From Martinezella dioscoreae (lineage in GTDB: Bacteria; Pseudomonadota; Alphaproteobacteria; Rhizobiales; Rhizobiaceae), in assembly GCF_009176305.1 (NCBI RefSeq), contig NZ_BLAJ01000003.1, positions 1 to 64,000 of the forward strand: a DNA stretch of 64,000 nt, in the 5' to 3' direction. The position numbers were made by a program, and so were the translations under genes. The notes under the pieces were generated by a model. That model saw only the letters and a program-made list of their open reading frames with translations. It was not told the DNA's origin and did not search any database. Shown in pieces: positions 1-9,176 of this stretch (position 1 is its first letter; every line of letters starts with the position of its first letter).

Positions 1-71
1 GTGCGCTTCGTTAATTGGCTCGACCATCTCAATCGGGCCGAAATCGCAATCGCAGTTCAGAAGGGGCCAGC

Positions 72-620
72 ATGTATGGACTAGATGTCGTTATAACAGA
101 GTGGATCAATGGCATAGCCGGAAACCCGACAGTCGACAGCCTGATGATCCTAATCACGGCTTACGGCGTTCCCTTGTTGATCGTTCTCGTCGCTGTCCAA
201 TGGTGGGTCGGAGAACGTCGATCGGAAACCCGACACGCACTCGTTGCCGCGGGCCTGACCTTCGTCATCGGTCTCGGCATCAACCAAGTCATCCTGTTTT
301 TTGTCAGTCGCGTTCGCCCGTATGATGTCGGAGTCACCAAGCTACTTATAAATCGCAGCAATGACCCGTCCTTTCCCTCCGACCACGCAACGGCCGCGTT
401 CGCGATCGTTGCCGCATTTGCACTTCAACGCATGCCAGAGCGAAGCCTCTTCTTCCTACTCGGCGCGATCCTTGTCTCCTTCTCGCGAGTCTACGTCGGC
501 ACGCATTATGTCGGTGACGTCATGGGTGGGGTGCTTACCGCCGTTTTCGCGGCGATCCTGGTCAAGACGCTCTATCGTCCAGAAACCCGGCTGGATCGCT
601 TCGTAACCGGCATCCTATAG
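72..620 (+). CDS. PAP2-family membrane phosphatase
   Basis: A 182-residue integral membrane phosphatase of the PAP2 (type 2 phosphatidic acid phosphatase) superfamily. Members dephosphorylate lipid phosphates such as undecaprenyl pyrophosphate at the periplasmic face. All three signature motifs are visible: an Arg-rich motif ending VRP near residues 80-83, PSFPSDH near 99-105 (the PSGH motif, with His105), and SRVYVGTHYVGD near 138-149 with catalytic His145 and Asp149. About five hydrophobic helices separate them. The ATG at 72 follows AAGGGG; an in-frame TTG at 15 is less likely. The lipid substrate cannot be told from sequence; undecaprenyl-PP recycling is the default inference. It converges on the sulfhydrylase gene. 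Confidence 0.85.
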   Translation: MYGLDVVITEWINGIAGNPTVDSLMILITAYGVPLLIVLVAVQWWVGERRSETRHALVAAGLTFVIGLGINQVILFFVSRVRPYDVGVTKLLINRSNDPSFPSDHATAAFAIVAAFALQRMPERSLFFLLGAILVSFSRVYVGTHYVGDVMGGVLTAVFAAILVKTLYRPETRLDRFVTGIL

Positions 621-733
621 GGTCAGATTTGAAGAGGCCATATATGCGAGCGCCCCGTTTTTCACGTTTTTTCGCCGGTCGCCTCAATACAACCCAATAA
701 AAAAGTGTTGCCAAAGCTATGTGAGGAACCTCA

Positions 734-2017
734 TCAGACTTTCGCGAGCGCCTGTTCCAGGTCGGCGATGATGTCCTTGACGTCCTCGATGCCGATCGAC
801 AAACGCACGACATCCGGGCCGGCACCGGCGGCAACCTTCTGCTCGTCAGTCAACTGTTTGTGGGTCGTCGAGGCGGGATGGATGACGAGCGAACGCGTAT
901 CGCCGATATTGGCAAGATGCGAAAAGAGCTCCAGACCTTCGACCAGCCCCTTGCCCGCTTCATAACCACCCTTCAGTCCGAAGGTGAAGACCGAGCCCGC
1001 GCCTTTCGGTGAGTAACGCTGCTGGAGGGCATGGTTCGGATCGTCTTCCAGGCCGGAATAGTTCACCCATGCCACCTTTTCCTGCGCTTTCAGCCAACGC
1101 GCAACGGCAGCCGCATTGTCGGAATGGCGCTGCATGCGCAATGGCAGCGTCTCAATGCCGGTCAGGATCAGAAAGGCATTGAATGGCGAGATGGCTGGCC
1201 CGAGATCGCGCAGGCCTAGCACCCGGCAAGCAATGGCGAAAGCGAAGTTGCCGAAAGTCGAATGCAGAACGACGCCGTTATATTCCGGGCGCGGTGAAGA
1301 CAGCATGGGATAATTGCCCGAGGCGGACCAGTCGAAAGTGCCGCCGTCGACGATGATGCCGCCCATGGAATTGCCGTGGCCACCGAGGAATTTTGTCAGC
1401 GAGTGCACGACGATATCGGCGCCATGCTCCAGCGGCCGGATGAGATAGGGGCTTGCAAGGGTGTTGTCGACGATCAGCGGCAGGCCATGCTTGTGCGCGA
1501 TGGCCGCGATCGCGGCGATATCGACGAAGGTGCCGCCGGGATTGGCAAGACTTTCGATGAAGACGGCGCGGGTGCGGCCATCGATCTGCGCCTCGAAGGT
1601 CGCAGGATCGGCGGAATCGGCCCAGTGGACTCGCCAGTCGAAATTCTTGAAGGATTGCCCGAACTGATTGACCGAGCCACCATAGAGCCGCTTGGCCGCA
1701 ACAAAATTGTCGCCCGGCTGCATGATGGCATGGAAAACGAGCAGCTGTGCCGCATGACCGGAGGCCACCGCGAGAGCCGCGGTTCCGCCTTCAAGAGCCG
1801 CCACCCGCTCTTCCAACACCGCCTGCGTCGGGTTCATGATGCGCGTGTAGATATTGCCGAACTGCTGCAATCCAAACAGTGCAGCGGCATGATCGGCGTC
1901 CTGAAAGACGAAGGAGGTCGTCTGGTAGATCGGCGTCGCGCGCGCGCCTGTCGCCGGGTCTGGCTGCGCGCCGGCGTGGATCGCAAGCGTGTCGAAACCT
2001 GGGTTGTTGGTTGGCAT
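734..2017 (-). CDS. metY: O-acetylhomoserine sulfhydrylase (PLP-dependent)
   Basis: A 427-residue Cys/Met-metabolism PLP enzyme. It condenses O-acetylhomoserine with sulfide to homocysteine in cytosolic methionine synthesis. Visible features are the opening [10 protein letters not shown], the phosphate-binding YTR near 57-59, VDN with the pyridine-contacting Asp near 184, and SLTKF with the Schiff-base lysine near 209. The [13 protein letters not shown] stretch and 427-residue length fit O-acetylhomoserine sulfhydrylases better than cystathionine synthases. The ATG at 2017 is preceded by GGGAGGAAA; an upstream in-frame start at 2128 would add a 37-residue tail not expected in the family. An AAAGTT/AACTTT inverted repeat lies about 60 bases upstream. 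O-succinylhomoserine specificity (MetZ) is the main alternative. Confidence 0.92.
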   Translation of the reverse strand: MPTNNPGFDTLAIHAGAQPDPATGARATPIYQTTSFVFQDADHAAALFGLQQFGNIYTRIMNPTQAVLEERVAALEGGTAALAVASGHAAQLLVFHAIMQPGDNFVAAKRLYGGSVNQFGQSFKNFDWRVHWADSADPATFEAQIDGRTRAVFIESLANPGGTFVDIAAIAAIAHKHGLPLIVDNTLASPYLIRPLEHGADIVVHSLTKFLGGHGNSMGGIIVDGGTFDWSASGNYPMLSSPRPEYNGVVLHSTFGNFAFAIACRVLGLRDLGPAISPFNAFLILTGIETLPLRMQRHSDNAAAVARWLKAQEKVAWVNYSGLEDDPNHALQQRYSPKGAGSVFTFGLKGGYEAGKGLVEGLELFSHLANIGDTRSLVIHPASTTHKQLTDEQKVAAGAGPDVVRLSIGIEDVKDIIADLEQALAKV

Positions 2018-2074
2018 ATTTTTCCTCCCGCCGGATCTTGTTCGTAACGGGAAAAGCATAACGCCTGGCATATG

Positions 2075-2093
2075 AAAGTTAACCGCGAACTTT
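2075..2093. promoter_or_regulatory. Inverted repeat upstream of metY, candidate operator
   Basis: Perfect 6-bp arms AAAGTT (2075-2080) and AACTTT (2088-2093) are separated by 7 bases in the leader of the sulfhydrylase gene. The size suits a dimeric regulator site, but no regulator is identified and chance occurrence is possible. Confidence 0.25.
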
Positions 2094-2184
2094 GCCGTGC
2101 TTCTCGGCTCGCGGAAAAAACTTGCCATCTTTCAGTGAGATCGCGCGATAAACGGCAGAATGCAGCCGTCATGCATGATCTCGG

Positions 2185-2613
2185 TCAAGCGACCAGACGC
2201 GGATACTCGATAGCCGGGCAGCGGTCCATGACGACCCTTACCCCCGCAGCTTCCGCTCTCGCCGCAGCCGCATCGTCACGCACGCCGAGTTGGCCCCAGA
2301 TGACCGGGGGCCGCGGCTCGATCATGATCGTCTCCTCCACGACCGATCGGAGATATTCCGGCGCCCGAAAAACATCGACCATATCCACAGGCTCGGGAAT
2401 GTCGGCCAGGCGTGCATAGACCCATTGCCCCAGAATTTCCTTGCCGGCCTGTCCGGGATTGATGGGGATGACGCGATATCCCCTGTTCAGGAGATAGGCC
2501 ATCACACCGTTGCTCGGGCGCGCGGGATTGGGCGAAGCGCCGACGAGCGCGATGGTCCTTACGGACAAGAGGATATCGGCTATATAGGAATCGTCATAAC
2601 TATCGTGGTTCAT
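2185..2613 (-). CDS. CoA-binding domain protein (YccU-like)
   Basis: A 142-residue single-domain protein of the CoA_binding (Rossmann-type) family, like E. coli YccU. The N-terminal strand-loop TIALVGASPNPARPSNGV near residues 20-37 is the nucleotide/CoA-binding glycine loop. It is followed by GYRVIPINPG and VDMVDVFR, which match the family fold, and by VIWGQLGV near 105-112. ATG at 2613 has GGGAGG 7 bases upstream, favouring it over the in-frame start 24 bases earlier. It is cytoplasmic, with no known catalytic residues. Family members are widespread but mostly uncharacterised, so only ligand binding can be proposed. It is divergent from the small secreted protein at 2727. Confidence 0.85.
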   Translation of the reverse strand: MNHDSYDDSYIADILLSVRTIALVGASPNPARPSNGVMAYLLNRGYRVIPINPGQAGKEILGQWVYARLADIPEPVDMVDVFRAPEYLRSVVEETIMIEPRPPVIWGQLGVRDDAAAARAEAAGVRVVMDRCPAIEYPRLVA

Positions 2614-2726
2614 CACGAAGCCTCCCACCTCGATCACACTTGCGTTTTGTCACAAATATGGAAACCGCAATGGCGGTCTCCGCGTATATATATTGTATTA
2701 TAACAACTTCAGGGAGGATTACTCAG

Positions 2727-3053
2727 ATGAAAAATTTCATCCTGCTGGGCCTGCTCGTCACTTCGGCCGCGACGCCGGCATTGGCGATTTCGCGATATAA
2801 TTCCATGTCCATGACCTGCGCCGAGGCCAGGGCGGTCATCAATCGGGAGCGTGCAGTCATCATGCGTTATCCGGCCAGAAGAACACCGAACATGACGCTC
2901 TATGATCGCTATGTTGCGGACAGCGGCGCATGCGATATGGGCTTTTACGCCTATCAGGATTATCTCCCCACGAAGGATCGCGCTTCCTGTCCGGTCTATA
3001 TATGCAGGCCGACGACCGACCTCGATGACGATGATTTGATTTTCCGACGCTGA
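2727..3053 (+). CDS. Small secreted protein of unknown function
   Basis: A 108-residue protein with a clear Sec signal peptide (MKNFILLGLLVTSAATPALA, cleavage after residue 20). ATG at 2727 is preceded by AGGGAGGA. The mature part has four cysteines (SMTCAEA, GACDMG, ASCPVYICRP), an even number that could form two disulfides in the periplasm, and an acidic C-terminal patch DLDDDD. I do not recognise a named domain. It resembles the many short, Cys-containing exported proteins of rhizobia. It is followed by a long AT-rich gap and probably stands alone. Confidence 0.7.
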   Translation: MKNFILLGLLVTSAATPALAISRYNSMSMTCAEARAVINRERAVIMRYPARRTPNMTLYDRYVADSGACDMGFYAYQDYLPTKDRASCPVYICRPTTDLDDDDLIFRR

Positions 3054-3878
3054 TCGCAATAGACTACGGCTGGATATGACGGACGGCTCACGAGTTCGAT
3101 ACGACCATTGATTGTCCCAGGCACGGTGCATCTTGGGCCCTATGGCCGCGCGCGGGCATTTATACGCCTGTGTTCAAGCCCCTCTCCAAAGCGCTTTCAT
3201 AAATTTTCCTGAAGCCGCGGGGTTGCGTTCTCAGGAAATGCAATCTTTGTTCGCTTTTTATTCGCATATAAATTAGAAACTTCGAATAGACAGTCAATTC
3301 CAACGAGAACCGAATGCGAACGCGGAACATATGCTATTTGATTATTTTCCCACAGAATAATTTTCGAGTTCGCGCAATGATATTGCCCTGCCAATTTTTG
3401 GTTCGACGATTCTATACTTATCTCTTATTATGATTTTCATCAGCAGCATCGCGCGCTCTACCTGTAATATTTTTCACCTCTTGTAGAATTATCCACTCTA
3501 TTCATGAGGGGAAGAGAGATTGCGCACGGCGTTTTCGCGTCGATTTTCCCACGCCCGACAACACGCGGCGTTGCAGGCGACACAGCCCTCTGTCGTTTTT
3601 AAGTAAGAAGTGTCTAATGCTACTCTCGCGTTCACAGGACATGCGATATTTGTTCGCGCTTCATACTCCAATAAATTAGTTACTTATAATGCTGAAAAGA
3701 GCGATCTGGAACATAACAAAAACACCATTCTCAGCGCCCGACATGACCGGAGCAAATGGCAAGCCGTCAGAATGACCGATATTTCGTTGCTTTTCGATGT
3801 ATTGCGGATCATATGGGGACCGCACTCCCACAAAATACCAAGCATTGCCATTACGCCTGCCAATTTCCGAGGTTTTCC
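3054..3878. other. AT-rich 0.8-kb stretch without a convincing gene
   Basis: No open frame here has a ribosome site, family motif or normal codon use. The middle (about 3230-3520) is far more AT-rich than the flanks. It holds an inverted repeat TTTCCTGA (3205-3212) / TCAGGAAA (3231-3238). The right end contains the leader of the EamA transporter. It may be a decayed gene, an sRNA locus or a remnant of transferred DNA; the sequence does not decide. Confidence 0.5.
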
Positions 3879-4715
3879 GTGTCTCTCGACGTTATCGCGC
3901 TCGTTCTTTTCGGCGCCCTGCTACACGCGACGTGGAATGCGATCATCAAGGCCGGAACCGACAAATCGCTCGATGCGGCGCTGGTTTCGGCCGGCGGCGC
4001 GGTCGCGGCATTGCCCCTTCTGCCGTTCCTTCCCCTGCCCGCCTCAGCGGCCTGGCCGTTCATCGGTGCCTCGGCCATCCTTCAATTCGCCTATTTCCAG
4101 CTGGTGGCAGCCGCTTATCGCGCCGGGGATATCGGGCTCGTCTATCCGCTGATGCGCGGTGTCGCACCGCTCATCATTGTTTCGACAAGCAGCTTCATCC
4201 TGAAGGAAACGCTTTCGAGCGGCGCATTGATCGGCACCATGACCATTTGTGCCGGCATATTGACGCTTGCCTTCGAGGCCCGAAAGGGCAGCCGCCGGGC
4301 GATCGTTCTCGCCCTCGCCAATGCCGTTGTCATCGCGACCTATACCTATGTCGATGGCATCGGCGCGCGGATATCGGGCAATTCGGTATCCTATACTCTG
4401 TGGATGGCACTCCTTCCCCCCATTCTCCTTTTCGCCTGGGCGATATCGCAACGCGGCATCAATGCCGTCGCCGCCCACGTCCGTTACAACTGGTGGCGCG
4501 GGCTTATCGGCGGCGGCGGCTCGATCGCTTCCTACGGGCTGGCCTTGTGGGCGATGACCAAGGCGCCGGTCGCCATGGTCGCCGCCTTGCGCGAGACTTC
4601 GATCCTCTTCGCTTTGGTGATATCCGTCGTCGTTTTGAAGGAGCGGTCCAGCATCTGGCGCTATATTGCCGGCGCCATTATTGCTGGCGGAGTGCTGGTT
4701 TTGCGGCTTGGCTGA
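3879..4715 (+). CDS. EamA/DMT-family transporter
   Basis: A 278-residue polytopic inner-membrane protein of the drug/metabolite transporter superfamily. Ten hydrophobic segments are arranged as two EamA repeats. The first contains FGALLHATWNAIIKAG near the N-terminus. Each repeat ends in the typical KETLSSGALIGTM / KERSSIWRYIAGAIIAGG signature. I chose GTG at 3879, 6 bases after CGAGG, because it places the first helix at the N-terminus; an in-frame ATG further upstream would add a hydrophilic tail with no family match. The substrate is unknown; relatives export amino acids or other small metabolites. It lies just upstream of the ribosomal-protein promoter and is probably a separate transcript. 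Confidence 0.8.
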   Translation: MSLDVIALVLFGALLHATWNAIIKAGTDKSLDAALVSAGGAVAALPLLPFLPLPASAAWPFIGASAILQFAYFQLVAAAYRAGDIGLVYPLMRGVAPLIIVSTSSFILKETLSSGALIGTMTICAGILTLAFEARKGSRRAIVLALANAVVIATYTYVDGIGARISGNSVSYTLWMALLPPILLFAWAISQRGINAVAAHVRYNWWRGLIGGGGSIASYGLALWAMTKAPVAMVAALRETSILFALVISVVVLKERSSIWRYIAGAIIAGGVLVLRLG

Positions 4716-4800
4716 CGATAAATTATGTGGTCTTATTTTACCACATAAACAACATATTGATTTTACTTTATAATTTTTTCGGCCTGCCAATCAGGCGATA

Positions 4801-4828
4801 TTGACCCTGGCCCTTAATCGATCTATAA
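4801..4828 (+). promoter_or_regulatory. Sigma70-type promoter of rplM-rpsI
   Basis: TTGACC at 4801-4806, a 16-base spacer, then CTATAA at 4823-4828. This is close to the rhizobial housekeeping consensus (CTTGAC - about 17 - CTATAT) and lies about 125 bases before the rplM ATG. It is the clearest promoter in the window and suits a highly expressed ribosomal operon. Confidence 0.7.
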
Positions 4829-4953
4829 GCCGCCGCAGATTGCAGCCTCTCCCGGCTGCTTTCTTTTTTGGCACGCATTCATACGCGCCAAACCAAGCAA
4901 CAAGAAACGCCCAGACGCCTTCGGGCCAAGGGTCCTAAAAGAGAGTATGCAAC

Positions 4954-5418
4954 ATGGCAACCTTCTCCCAGAAGCCTGCAGAGGTGGAGAAGAAGTGGGT
5001 TCTCATCGACGCCGAAGGGCTTGTCGTTGGCCGTCTCGCTTCTATCATCGCAATGCGTCTGCGCGGCAAGCATAAGGCTACCTTCACGCCGCACGTCGAC
5101 GACGGCGACAACGTCATCGTCATCAATGCCGACAAGGTCGTTTTCACCGGCAAGAAGTACGAAGACAAGGTTTACTACTGGCACACCGGTTATGCCGGCG
5201 GCATCAAGGAGCGTACGGCTCGCCAGATCATCGAAGGTCGCTTCCCGGAGCGCGTCGTTGAGAAGGCCGTCGAGCGCATGGTTCCCCGCGGCCCGCTCGG
5301 CCGTCGCCAGATGAAGAACCTGCGCGTCTACGCCGGCTCCAACCATCCCCACGAAGCCCAGCAGCCGGTCGTCCTCGACGTCGCCAAGCTGAACAAGAAG
5401 AACGTAAGGAGCGCCTGA
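4954..5418 (+). CDS. rplM: 50S ribosomal protein L13
   Basis: A 154-residue protein of the L13 family, a 50S subunit component that binds 23S rRNA early in assembly. The opening, the [16 protein letters not shown] core, the [15 protein letters not shown] segment and the [20 protein letters not shown] signature near residues 109-128 are all present at normal length. Two bases separate its stop from rpsI, the universal L13-S9 operon. A strong promoter sits at 4801-4828, and codon use is heavily biased to preferred codons, as expected for a highly expressed gene. Confidence 0.98.
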   Translation: MATFSQKPAEVEKKWVLIDAEGLVVGRLASIIAMRLRGKHKATFTPHVDDGDNVIVINADKVVFTGKKYEDKVYYWHTGYAGGIKERTARQIIEGRFPERVVEKAVERMVPRGPLGRRQMKNLRVYAGSNHPHEAQQPVVLDVAKLNKKNVRSA

Positions 5419-5420
5419 TA

Positions 5421-5891
5421 ATGGCTGACCTTTCCTCCCTGAAGGACCTCGGCACGACGTCTGAAGCAGCTGCTGCTCCGGTTCACGTCCGCAAGGTTGA
5501 CTCGCTCGGCCGCTCCTACGCGACCGGCAAGCGCAAGGACGCCGTCGCCCGCGTGTGGGTCAAGGCCGGCTCCGGCAAGATCATCGTCAACGGCAAGGAC
5601 TACACGGCTTACTTCGCCCGTCCGGTTCTGCAGATGATCCTCCGTCAGCCGATCGTCGCTGCTGCCCGTGACGGCCAGTTCGACATCGTAGCAACCGTAG
5701 CCGGCGGCGGCCTCTCCGGCCAGGCCGGTGCCGTTCGTCACGGCCTGTCCAAGGCGATCACCTACTTCGAGCCGGGCCTGCGCTCGGTCCTGAAGAAGGG
5801 TGGCTTCCTGACCCGCGACAGCCGCGTCGTCGAACGCAAGAAGTACGGCCGCGCAAAGGCACGTCGTTCGTTCCAGTTCTCCAAGCGTTAA
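5421..5891 (+). CDS. rpsI: 30S ribosomal protein S9
   Basis: A 156-residue S9 protein. It carries the conserved core [15 protein letters not shown] near residues 30-46 and [19 protein letters not shown] near 94-112. The basic tail ends in [17 protein letters not shown], whose terminal Lys-Arg reaches the P-site tRNA in ribosome structures. The roughly 30-residue N-terminal extension with an Ala-rich stretch is usual in alphaproteobacteria. It is the second gene of the rplM-rpsI operon and is followed 25 bases later by a strong intrinsic terminator. Confidence 0.98.
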   Translation: MADLSSLKDLGTTSEAAAAPVHVRKVDSLGRSYATGKRKDAVARVWVKAGSGKIIVNGKDYTAYFARPVLQMILRQPIVAAARDGQFDIVATVAGGGLSGQAGAVRHGLSKAITYFEPGLRSVLKKGGFLTRDSRVVERKKYGRAKARRSFQFSKR

Positions 5892-5917
5892 TCGCTTACC
5901 CGAGATCGGATTTTTGG

Positions 5918-5946
5918 AAAGGCCGGGTTTTCCCGGCCTTTTTCTT
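5918..5946 (+). terminator. Intrinsic terminator after rpsI
   Basis: A GC-rich hairpin GGCCGGG - TTTT - CCCGGCC (arms at 5921-5927 and 5932-5938), followed directly by a T-rich run. It lies about 30 bases after the rpsI stop. Confidence 0.9.
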
Positions 5947-6031
5947 TTACATCATGAGAAAAGATGCAGATCCGCAAAGGCAAGCGGCACATTTTGTGGC
6001 AAAGTCCCGATACAAGCACCGGGAGAGTTCA

Positions 6032-6295
6032 ATGCGTGGATTCATCTTTTCGCTTCTGTTTTTGATCGCGAGCGCCGTACCCGTTCTGTGTGACGATGCC
6101 CAGCCAGCTCCGCCTGCAGAAACGACGGCGGATATGCAGAGCATGAAGGATTTTCTCCACGCAAATGCCGATTGTCGCGAGTTCAACGACAGCTGCTCCT
6201 ACTGTGTCGTGACCGATGGGCAGGCCGAGTGTTCCACGCCGCAGATCGCCTGTGTGAAAAAGGCATATCAATGCACCGCTAGATCGGGCAAATAA
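6032..6295 (+). CDS. Small Cys-rich secreted protein
   Basis: An 87-residue protein starting at ATG 6032 after GGGAGAG. It has a Sec signal peptide (MRGFIFSLLFLIASAVPVLC) that ends near residue 20. A lipobox-like VLC is not convincing because Asp follows the Cys and the preceding residues are atypical. The mature region holds six further cysteines in a tight pattern (ADCREF, DSCSYCVV, AECS, IACVKKAYQC), suggesting a disulfide-stabilised periplasmic fold. I recognise no named domain. It stands alone between the rpsI terminator and the ABM-fold gene. Confidence 0.65.
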   Translation: MRGFIFSLLFLIASAVPVLCDDAQPAPPAETTADMQSMKDFLHANADCREFNDSCSYCVVTDGQAECSTPQIACVKKAYQCTARSGK

Positions 6296-6361
6296 TCACC
6301 GGATCTTGGCTTATAATTCCAGCCTGAATTTCCAGATTTGACCGCTCTCCGGAGAAACACC

Positions 6362-6739
6362 ATGAGCAAGAGTACTTCATCGCGTTTCGCGGCCACTCCC
6401 GAGCCGCCCTATTACATCGTCACATTCGCGTCGCTCCGCACCGAAGGCGACAACGGCTATGGTTCGATGGGCGAGCGCATGGAAGAACTGGCAAGGGCGC
6501 AGGATGGCTTTCTTGGGCTTGAAAGCGCGAGAAGTACCGATGGTTTCGGCATCACCAACTCCTTCTGGCGGGACGAGGAAAGCATCCTCGCCTGGAAGAA
6601 CGTGGTGTCGCATCTGGCTGCGCAGAAACTCGGGCGCGAGCGCTGGTACGAAGAATACAAGGTTCGCATAGGTAGGATAGAACGGGCCTACGACTTTCAA
6701 GCGAGCAAAGGAGAGGCCCTTGCCGAGCACATCGATTGA
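6362..6739 (+). CDS. Antibiotic-biosynthesis-monooxygenase (ABM) fold protein
   Basis: A 125-residue cytoplasmic protein of the ABM/dimeric alpha-beta-barrel family. PPYYIVTFASL (near 20-30) forms the first strand, AQDGFLGLESARS the turn-strand typical of the family, and NSFWRDEESILAWKNVVSHLAAQK the conserved W-x-x-x-E-x-x-x-x-W helix. This arrangement is like YdhR- and IsdG-type proteins and heme-degradation or quinone-oxidation monooxygenases, but no catalytic residues allow an assignment. ATG at 6362 follows GGAGAAACACC. Its last 20 bases overlap the start of speB, and the speB ribosome site lies inside this gene, so the two are probably translationally coupled. Confidence 0.8.
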   Translation: MSKSTSSRFAATPEPPYYIVTFASLRTEGDNGYGSMGERMEELARAQDGFLGLESARSTDGFGITNSFWRDEESILAWKNVVSHLAAQKLGRERWYEEYKVRIGRIERAYDFQASKGEALAEHID

Positions 6740-7673
6740 CCATGCCTTTACCGCGGCAAGCCTGACCTCGGCTGCGAGCGACCCGACCTTTGCCGGCACG
6801 CTCTCCTTCATGCGCCGCCGCTTCACGAAATCGCTTGATGGTGTCGATGCCGTGGTTTGGGGCATCCCCTTCGATGCCGCCACCTCGAACCGGCCGGGAA
6901 CGCGTTTCGGACCGCAGGCGATCCGCCGTGCGTCGGCCATCTTCGACAATGATCCGCAATATCCGTTCAATCGCGATCTTTTCGCCGAGATGGCCGTCAT
7001 CGACTATGGCGACTGCCTGCTCGACTACGGCAATCATCAGGAGACACCCGCTGCAATCGAAAGACAGGCGGCCACGATCCTGGACAGCGGCGCCTTCATG
7101 CTGACCCTAGGGGGCGATCACTTCGTCACATGGCCGTTGTTGAAGGCGCATGCCGCCAAGCATGGGCCGCTGGCACTGGTGCAGTTCGACGCCCATCAGG
7201 ACACCTGGTTCGATGACGGCAAGCGTATCGACCACGGCTCCTTCGTTGCGCGCGCCGTACGCGACGGGCTGATCGACCCGGACCGCTCCATCCAGATCGG
7301 CATCCGCACGCATGCGCCCGAGGATTTTGGTATCCAGATCCTCTATGGCCATCAGATCGAAGATATGAGCGCCGGCGATATCGCTTCGATGATCATTTCT
7401 CATACCAAAGGCGCACCAACCTATCTGACCTTCGATATAGATTGCCTCGATCCGGCCTATGCCCCGGGCACGGGAACGCCGGTCGCGGGCGGCCCTTCCA
7501 GCGCCAAGATCCTGTCGGTGCTGCAGCGGCTGCATCAGCTGGATATCCGGGGGGCCGATGTCGTCGAAGTGTCGCCCGCCTACGACCACGCCGACATCAC
7601 CGCCATTGCGGGGGCGACCGTGGCGATGTATATGCTCGGTCTCCACGCCGAACGACGTGCGAGCGGTCGTTGA
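6720..7673 (+). CDS. speB: Agmatinase / ureohydrolase family enzyme
   Basis: A 317-residue Mn-dependent ureohydrolase. It is predicted to hydrolyse agmatine to putrescine and urea. The binuclear metal ligands are all visible: GGDHF near residue 130, DAHQD near 156-160, and DIDCLDPAYAPGTGTP near 239-254. The TTG start at 6720 is supported by AAAGGAGA 8 bases upstream, inside the preceding gene. Guanidinobutyrase or formimidoylglutamase-type specificity cannot be excluded, because family members share these motifs. The rpsI-speB-argC order recurs in rhizobia and links it to arginine/polyamine metabolism. Confidence 0.85.
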   Translation: MPSTSIDHAFTAASLTSAASDPTFAGTLSFMRRRFTKSLDGVDAVVWGIPFDAATSNRPGTRFGPQAIRRASAIFDNDPQYPFNRDLFAEMAVIDYGDCLLDYGNHQETPAAIERQAATILDSGAFMLTLGGDHFVTWPLLKAHAAKHGPLALVQFDAHQDTWFDDGKRIDHGSFVARAVRDGLIDPDRSIQIGIRTHAPEDFGIQILYGHQIEDMSAGDIASMIISHTKGAPTYLTFDIDCLDPAYAPGTGTPVAGGPSSAKILSVLQRLHQLDIRGADVVEVSPAYDHADITAIAGATVAMYMLGLHAERRASGR

Positions 7674-7809
7674 GACATGATTTCGGGATAGGTGGGACGG
7701 TTTTCGAAAGCCGCCTTCTGCTTCCACAGCGGCCGTTATGAAATTGAATCAACTGCATGGCAAACTGAGTCCGGAAACACTCTGAACCTATTGAAAGAGC
7801 AGGAATAAG

Positions 7810-8742
7810 ATGGCACCGAAAATCTTCATCGATGGCGAACACGGAACCACGGGCTTGCAGATCCGCACGCGCATGGCCGACCGCCGCGATGTCGAGCTGC
7901 TGTCCATTCCCGAAGCCGAACGCCGCAACGCCGCCATGCGCGAGGACATGCTGAATAGCGCCGATATCGCCATCCTCTGCCTGCCCGACGACGCATCGAA
8001 AGAAGCGGTAAAGATGGTGGCGGGCAACAACAATGTCCGCGTTATCGACACCTCGACAGCTTTCCGCATCCATCCCGACTGGGCCTATGGCTTTGCCGAA
8101 ATGGACAGCAACCAGGGCAGTAAGATCAAGGCAGCACGTTTCGTCGCCAATCCCGGCTGCTATCCGACAGGTGCGATCGGTGTCATTCGGCCGCTGCGCG
8201 CCGCCGGCATCCTTCCGACGGACTATCCCGTGACGGTCAATGCCGTGTCGGGCTACACGGGCGGCGGCAAGCAAATGATCGCCCAGATGGAAAATCCGGA
8301 TCATCCGGATGCGATCACCGCGCCGCACTTCCTCTATGGCCTGCCGCTGACCCACAAGCATGTGCCCGAGATGACGACCCACGGCCTGCTGGAGCGCGCG
8401 CCGATCTTCTCGCCCTCCGTCGGCCGCTTCCCCCAGGGCATGATCGTGCAGGTGCCGCTGCATCTTAGCGATCTCGCGGAAGGCGCGACGCTGGAGAGCA
8501 TTCATGCCGCGCTCGTCGAGCATTATGCCGGTCAGGATATCGTTCAGGTCGTTTCGCTCGATGAGAGCCGCGCCCTGCCCCGCGTCAACGCCGTCGAGCT
8601 CGCCGGCAAGGACACGATGAAGCTCTTCGTCTTTGGCACGCCGGGCGGAGCGCAAGTCAATCTGGTGGCGCTGCTCGACAATCTCGGCAAGGGCGCATCT
8701 GGCGCAGCCGTACAGAACATGGATCTCATGCTGAGCGCCTAA
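7810..8742 (+). CDS. argC: N-acetyl-gamma-glutamyl-phosphate reductase (short type)
   Basis: A 310-residue NADP-dependent reductase for the third step of arginine synthesis, converting N-acetylglutamyl phosphate to N-acetylglutamate semialdehyde. It is the short (type 2) form common in alphaproteobacteria. The N-terminal [15 protein letters not shown] is the dinucleotide loop. [13 protein letters not shown] near residues 114-126 contains the catalytic Cys. ATG at 7810 follows an AGGA 5 bases upstream. A 136-base spacer separates it from speB, so it may have its own promoter. A hairpin terminator follows at 8773-8817. Confidence 0.95.
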   Translation: MAPKIFIDGEHGTTGLQIRTRMADRRDVELLSIPEAERRNAAMREDMLNSADIAILCLPDDASKEAVKMVAGNNNVRVIDTSTAFRIHPDWAYGFAEMDSNQGSKIKAARFVANPGCYPTGAIGVIRPLRAAGILPTDYPVTVNAVSGYTGGGKQMIAQMENPDHPDAITAPHFLYGLPLTHKHVPEMTTHGLLERAPIFSPSVGRFPQGMIVQVPLHLSDLAEGATLESIHAALVEHYAGQDIVQVVSLDESRALPRVNAVELAGKDTMKLFVFGTPGGAQVNLVALLDNLGKGASGAAVQNMDLMLSA

Positions 8743-8772
8743 CTCAGCCCGACGCAAATCGAAGCTTGTTCG

Positions 8773-8817
8773 GCCCGGCCCGTTCATCCGCAGAGGATCG
8801 ATCAGGCCGGGCTTTTT
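8773..8817 (+). terminator. Likely intrinsic terminator after argC
   Basis: Complementary arms GCCCGGCC and GGCCGGGC (the latter ending near 8812) flank a loop of about 28 bases and are followed by TTTTT. The long loop makes it less certain than the rpsI terminator. Confidence 0.65.
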
Positions 8818-9176
8818 ACATGCCCGCAAGGGGTTTTGCGCGATTTCGAGCTCGCCATTGTTTGCGGCCTTATTTTTGCCGCTGCTCTAAATTAGCCGAA
8901 GCTACACGGAAAAGTGAATGCCTGTGAGGCTCCGCGACCAATTGTCGGCCGGATTTCCTCTTTAACGGCTTTGCTGGTCCGAATGGGCGGGACGTTTAAA
9001 ACTATCCCTTTTTTCAATGAATATCCAAGAATGAGCCATCGTAAAGGAATTGGTTACCATAATTCGGCATGCTTCCAGACAGCCGGCAAGTTGGCGACCG
9101 AACGCGACACTCGCGTTAGGGCGCGTGTGCGTTCTTGAGCCGGCTTGGTGTCTGTGTAGTTTGGATAACGAGTATC
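8818..9176. other. Intergenic region upstream of the DUF2778 gene
   Basis: No credible gene. It holds a short hairpin AACGCG (9101-9106) / CGCGTT (9112-9117) and the leader of the DUF2778 gene. The short open frames here lack ribosome sites and homology signals. No recognisable RNA family is apparent. Confidence 0.45.

Noticed and set aside
2018..2184. A SAM-II riboswitch upstream of the O-acetylhomoserine sulfhydrylase
   Set aside because: The conserved SAM-II stem and the downstream AGCTAAA-like core were not found; only a short inverted repeat is present.
3197..3394. A minus-strand 65-codon frame in the AT-rich gap
   Set aside because: Its codon use is unlike neighbouring genes and there is no ribosome site.
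8914..9138. A 74-codon open frame before the DUF2778 gene
   Set aside because: It lacks a ribosome site and any domain, and its composition looks random.
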